NCBI RefSeq assembly: GCF_001676875.1
Contig: NZ_JYKA01000022.1
Location: 22,075 to 86,074 of the forward strand
Origin: Chromobacterium subtsugae
GTDB lineage: Bacteria > Pseudomonadota > Gammaproteobacteria > Burkholderiales > Chromobacteriaceae
DNA: 64,000 nucleotides
Direction: 5' to 3'
Shown in pieces: positions 62,449 through 64,000 of the stretch. The notes under the pieces were generated by a model that worked only from the letters and a program-made list of their open reading frames with translations, made no database searches and had not been told where the DNA came from. The translations under genes were made by a program, and so were the position numbers. Position 1 is the stretch's first letter; every line of letters starts with the position of its first letter.

Positions 62449-63108
62449 TTACTTCTGCGCTGGCTCCGCCACGAAAATCTCCACGCGGCGGTTCATCGCG
62501 CGGCCGGACACGGTGCCGTTGTCCGCCACCGGCTCGCGCGAGCCGCGGCCGTCTATGCCGATGCGGTTGATGTCCACGCCGCGGGACGCGATGTAGCCCT
62601 GCGTCGCCTTGGCGCGGTTGACCGACAGCGGATTGTTGATCGCGTCGCTGCCGGTGTTGTCGGTATGGCCGATGATATTAACCGAGGTGACCGGATTCTG
62701 CTGCAGCGTGGCCGCCAGCTTGTCCAGCACCGGCTTCAGGCTGGGCTTCAGCGCGTAGCTGCCGGTATCGAAGGAAGCGTCGCTGGGAATGTTGATCTTC
62801 AGCCGATTGTCCGCCGTCTGGCTCACGCCAATGCCGGTGCCCTTGGTCGCCTGCTCCATCGCCTCCTTCTGCTTCTGCATGTGCTGCGACCACAGATAAC
62901 CGCCGCCCGCGCCCAGCAAGCCGCCGATGGCGGCGCCGGTAGCCGCGCTGCGGCCGCCATGGCCGCCCGCGGTCAAGGCGCCGATAGCCGCGCCCACGCC
63001 GGCGCCGATGGCCGCCCCGCCGCCCACGCCCTTCTGCGTGTCGCTCATATTGGCGCAACCGGCCAGGCTTACCGCCACCACGGCGGCCACTACAGCGTTC
63101 TTGTTCAT
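62449..63108 (-). CDS. OmpA-family lipoprotein with glycine zipper
   Basis: 219 residues. The lipoprotein signal ends SLAGC (C18), followed by a Gly-rich zipper segment (about 28-75) and a C-terminal OmpA domain that binds peptidoglycan (HTDNTG, NRRVEIF). This is the YiaD-like group of envelope-anchoring lipoproteins. AAGGA precedes the ATG. It is divergent from ssb. Confidence 0.93.
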   Translation of the reverse strand: MNKNAVVAAVVAVSLAGCANMSDTQKGVGGGAAIGAGVGAAIGALTAGGHGGRSAATGAAIGGLLGAGGGYLWSQHMQKQKEAMEQATKGTGIGVSQTADNRLKINIPSDASFDTGSYALKPSLKPVLDKLAATLQQNPVTSVNIIGHTDNTGSDAINNPLSVNRAKATQGYIASRGVDINRIGIDGRGSREPVADNGTVSGRAMNRRVEIFVAEPAQK

Positions 63109-63428
63109 GCTTTCATCCTTTCAAACAGACTCAGACAGACTCTATTCATCGCCGCAGGTTCCCGGCCAGCGCCTGACTCACCCGCGCCAGCGGTTCCGCA
63201 TCGCGCCCATTGATAGCAAAGCAGTGCCGATTGCCGTGTATAATAGCCCCCAATCATTGGGCCTGCGCCCGGTTGCCGATCTGTCCTTTCGGTCTGCGAC
63301 CCGCCAATGCGGCCAACCGGCCTGGTTACCATCGGCAAGCCGATGCGACGCCAAGCCGCCGCGCCGCCGCCATGCAACGCCGCCTTCGCGGCGCGGGCCA
63401 AGCAGTTTGAACTTATCCGGAGAATTGA
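63109..63428. other. Divergent region upstream of ssb
   Basis: 320 bases. TATAAT at 63239-63244, preceded by TG, is the likely ssb -10, leaving a leader of about 180 bases. No LexA box is visible. No coding frame is convincing. Confidence 0.5.
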
Positions 63429-63899
63429 ATGAACAGCATCACCTTTGACGGCCGCCTGGCCGCCGACGCCGAACTGCGCTACACCCCGAGCGGCGAACCC
63501 GTCCTGTCGTTCCGCGTGGCCAGCGACATCGGCTTCGGCGAACGCAAGAGCACCAACTGGTTCAGCTGCCAGGTTTGGGGCAAGCGCGGTGAGTCGCTGA
63601 AGAACTACCTGGCCAAAGGCCAGCAAGTGACCGTATACGGCCAACTGACCCTGCGCGAATGGCAGGACAAGGACGGCAACAAGCGCGTTTCCCCGGACGT
63701 GCGCGTCAACGAACTGAGCCTGCAAGGCGGCCGCAATGAAATGGGCGGCGGCGCCTCCAGCGGCATGGGCGGCGGCATGGACGACGGCTACGGCTACAAC
63801 GCCCCGGCCCAGCGCCAGGAAGCCCCGGCCGCCCCGCGCCGCCAGGAGCCGAAAGCGGCCCCGCGCATGGACGACATGGACGACGACATCCCGTTCTAG
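63429..63899 (+). CDS. ssb: Single-stranded DNA-binding protein
   Basis: 156 residues. The N-terminal OB fold (about 1-110, with WFSCQVWGKRGESLKNYL) is followed by a Gly/Pro/Gln-rich flexible linker and the acidic C-terminal tip DDDIPF that recruits repair and replication partners. A CGGAG site precedes the ATG. It is followed by its own terminator. Confidence 0.97.
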   Translation: MNSITFDGRLAADAELRYTPSGEPVLSFRVASDIGFGERKSTNWFSCQVWGKRGESLKNYLAKGQQVTVYGQLTLREWQDKDGNKRVSPDVRVNELSLQGGRNEMGGGASSGMGGGMDDGYGYNAPAQRQEAPAAPRRQEPKAAPRMDDMDDDIPF

Positions 63900-63928
63900 A
63901 ACCTACTTTGTTGAGTTTTTGTTGACTC

Positions 63929-63961
63929 AAGGCCCGCCCCCCAAAGGACGCGGGCCTTTTT
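63929..63961 (+). terminator. Terminator of ssb
   Basis: AAGGCCCGC/GCGGGCCTT with a 12-base loop and T-rich tail. Confidence 0.88.
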
Positions 63962-64000
63962 ATTACTTTCCATTACCCACACTTCACTTTTGTGGTCTGG

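Overview
The window looks like a chromosomal segment of a Chromobacterium-like betaproteobacterium (Neisseriales). This is inferred from the high GC content, the protein families (GH19 chitinase, paired MocR/LysE loci, a second IF-1, FlgP/FlgT, a two-partner secretion adhesin) and the sigma-70/32/28 type promoters. I could not run a database search, so the genus is a judgement from sequence feel. I see no insertion sequence, prophage, CRISPR array or rRNA; this is mostly core genome with a few accessory loci.

Layout. 1-3.0 kb: a leftward three-gene signalling operon (REC plus degenerate EAL, REC plus unknown domain, membrane sensor cut by the window edge). 3.3-4.3 kb: fliW overlapping tag. 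4.4-9.1 kb: clpB with a near-perfect heat-shock promoter, then a membrane chemoreceptor. 9.4-12.6 kb: mnmC, a thioesterase, a structured RNA candidate with a strong terminator, and the fluoride channel crcB. 12.7-14.6 kb: a DyP-type peroxidase with a small partner gene. 14.7-20.8 kb: gltX, a divergent LysE exporter/MocR regulator pair around a 34-bp palindrome, metY and an L,D-transpeptidase. 21-29 kb: housekeeping and transport genes (rlmD, nupC-like, UPF0149, uppP, Nudix, purU, folD).

29.2-29.9 kb: five tRNA genes in two transcription units (Pro-Arg-His, then His-His), with three identical tRNA-His copies. 30.4-33.4 kb: GntR and LysR regulators, pirin and a lone receiver protein. 33.5-40.1 kb: a TpsB/TpsA two-partner secretion locus. 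40.3-41.6 kb: a small soluble double-PAS chemoreceptor. 41.7-44.7 kb: alanine catabolism (alanine racemase, dadA) divergent from an Lrp-type regulator. 44.8-47.2 kb: YbaK-type deacylase and flgP-flgT behind a sigma-28 promoter.

47.3-52.4 kb: an overlapping DUF1737/EamA/GlxA-type operon, an isochorismatase-fold hydrolase and a second LysE/MocR divergent pair. 52.7-57.9 kb: an extended IF-1, a small ORF, the chitinase, a methyltransferase, a P-loop kinase-like protein, a thioredoxin-like protein and a VOC protein. 58-64 kb: uvrA, an MFS transporter with a YajR-like C-terminal domain, an OmpA-type lipoprotein and ssb.

Recurring themes are motility and signalling (fliW, flgPT, two chemoreceptors, three receiver proteins), amino-acid export and catabolism under MocR and Lrp regulators, and genome or protein maintenance (clpB, uvrA, ssb, tag). 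Nothing here is clearly a new defence or biosynthetic system. The least explained items are the crcB-upstream RNA, the DyP partner protein, the signalling operon at the left edge and the paired LysE/MocR operators.
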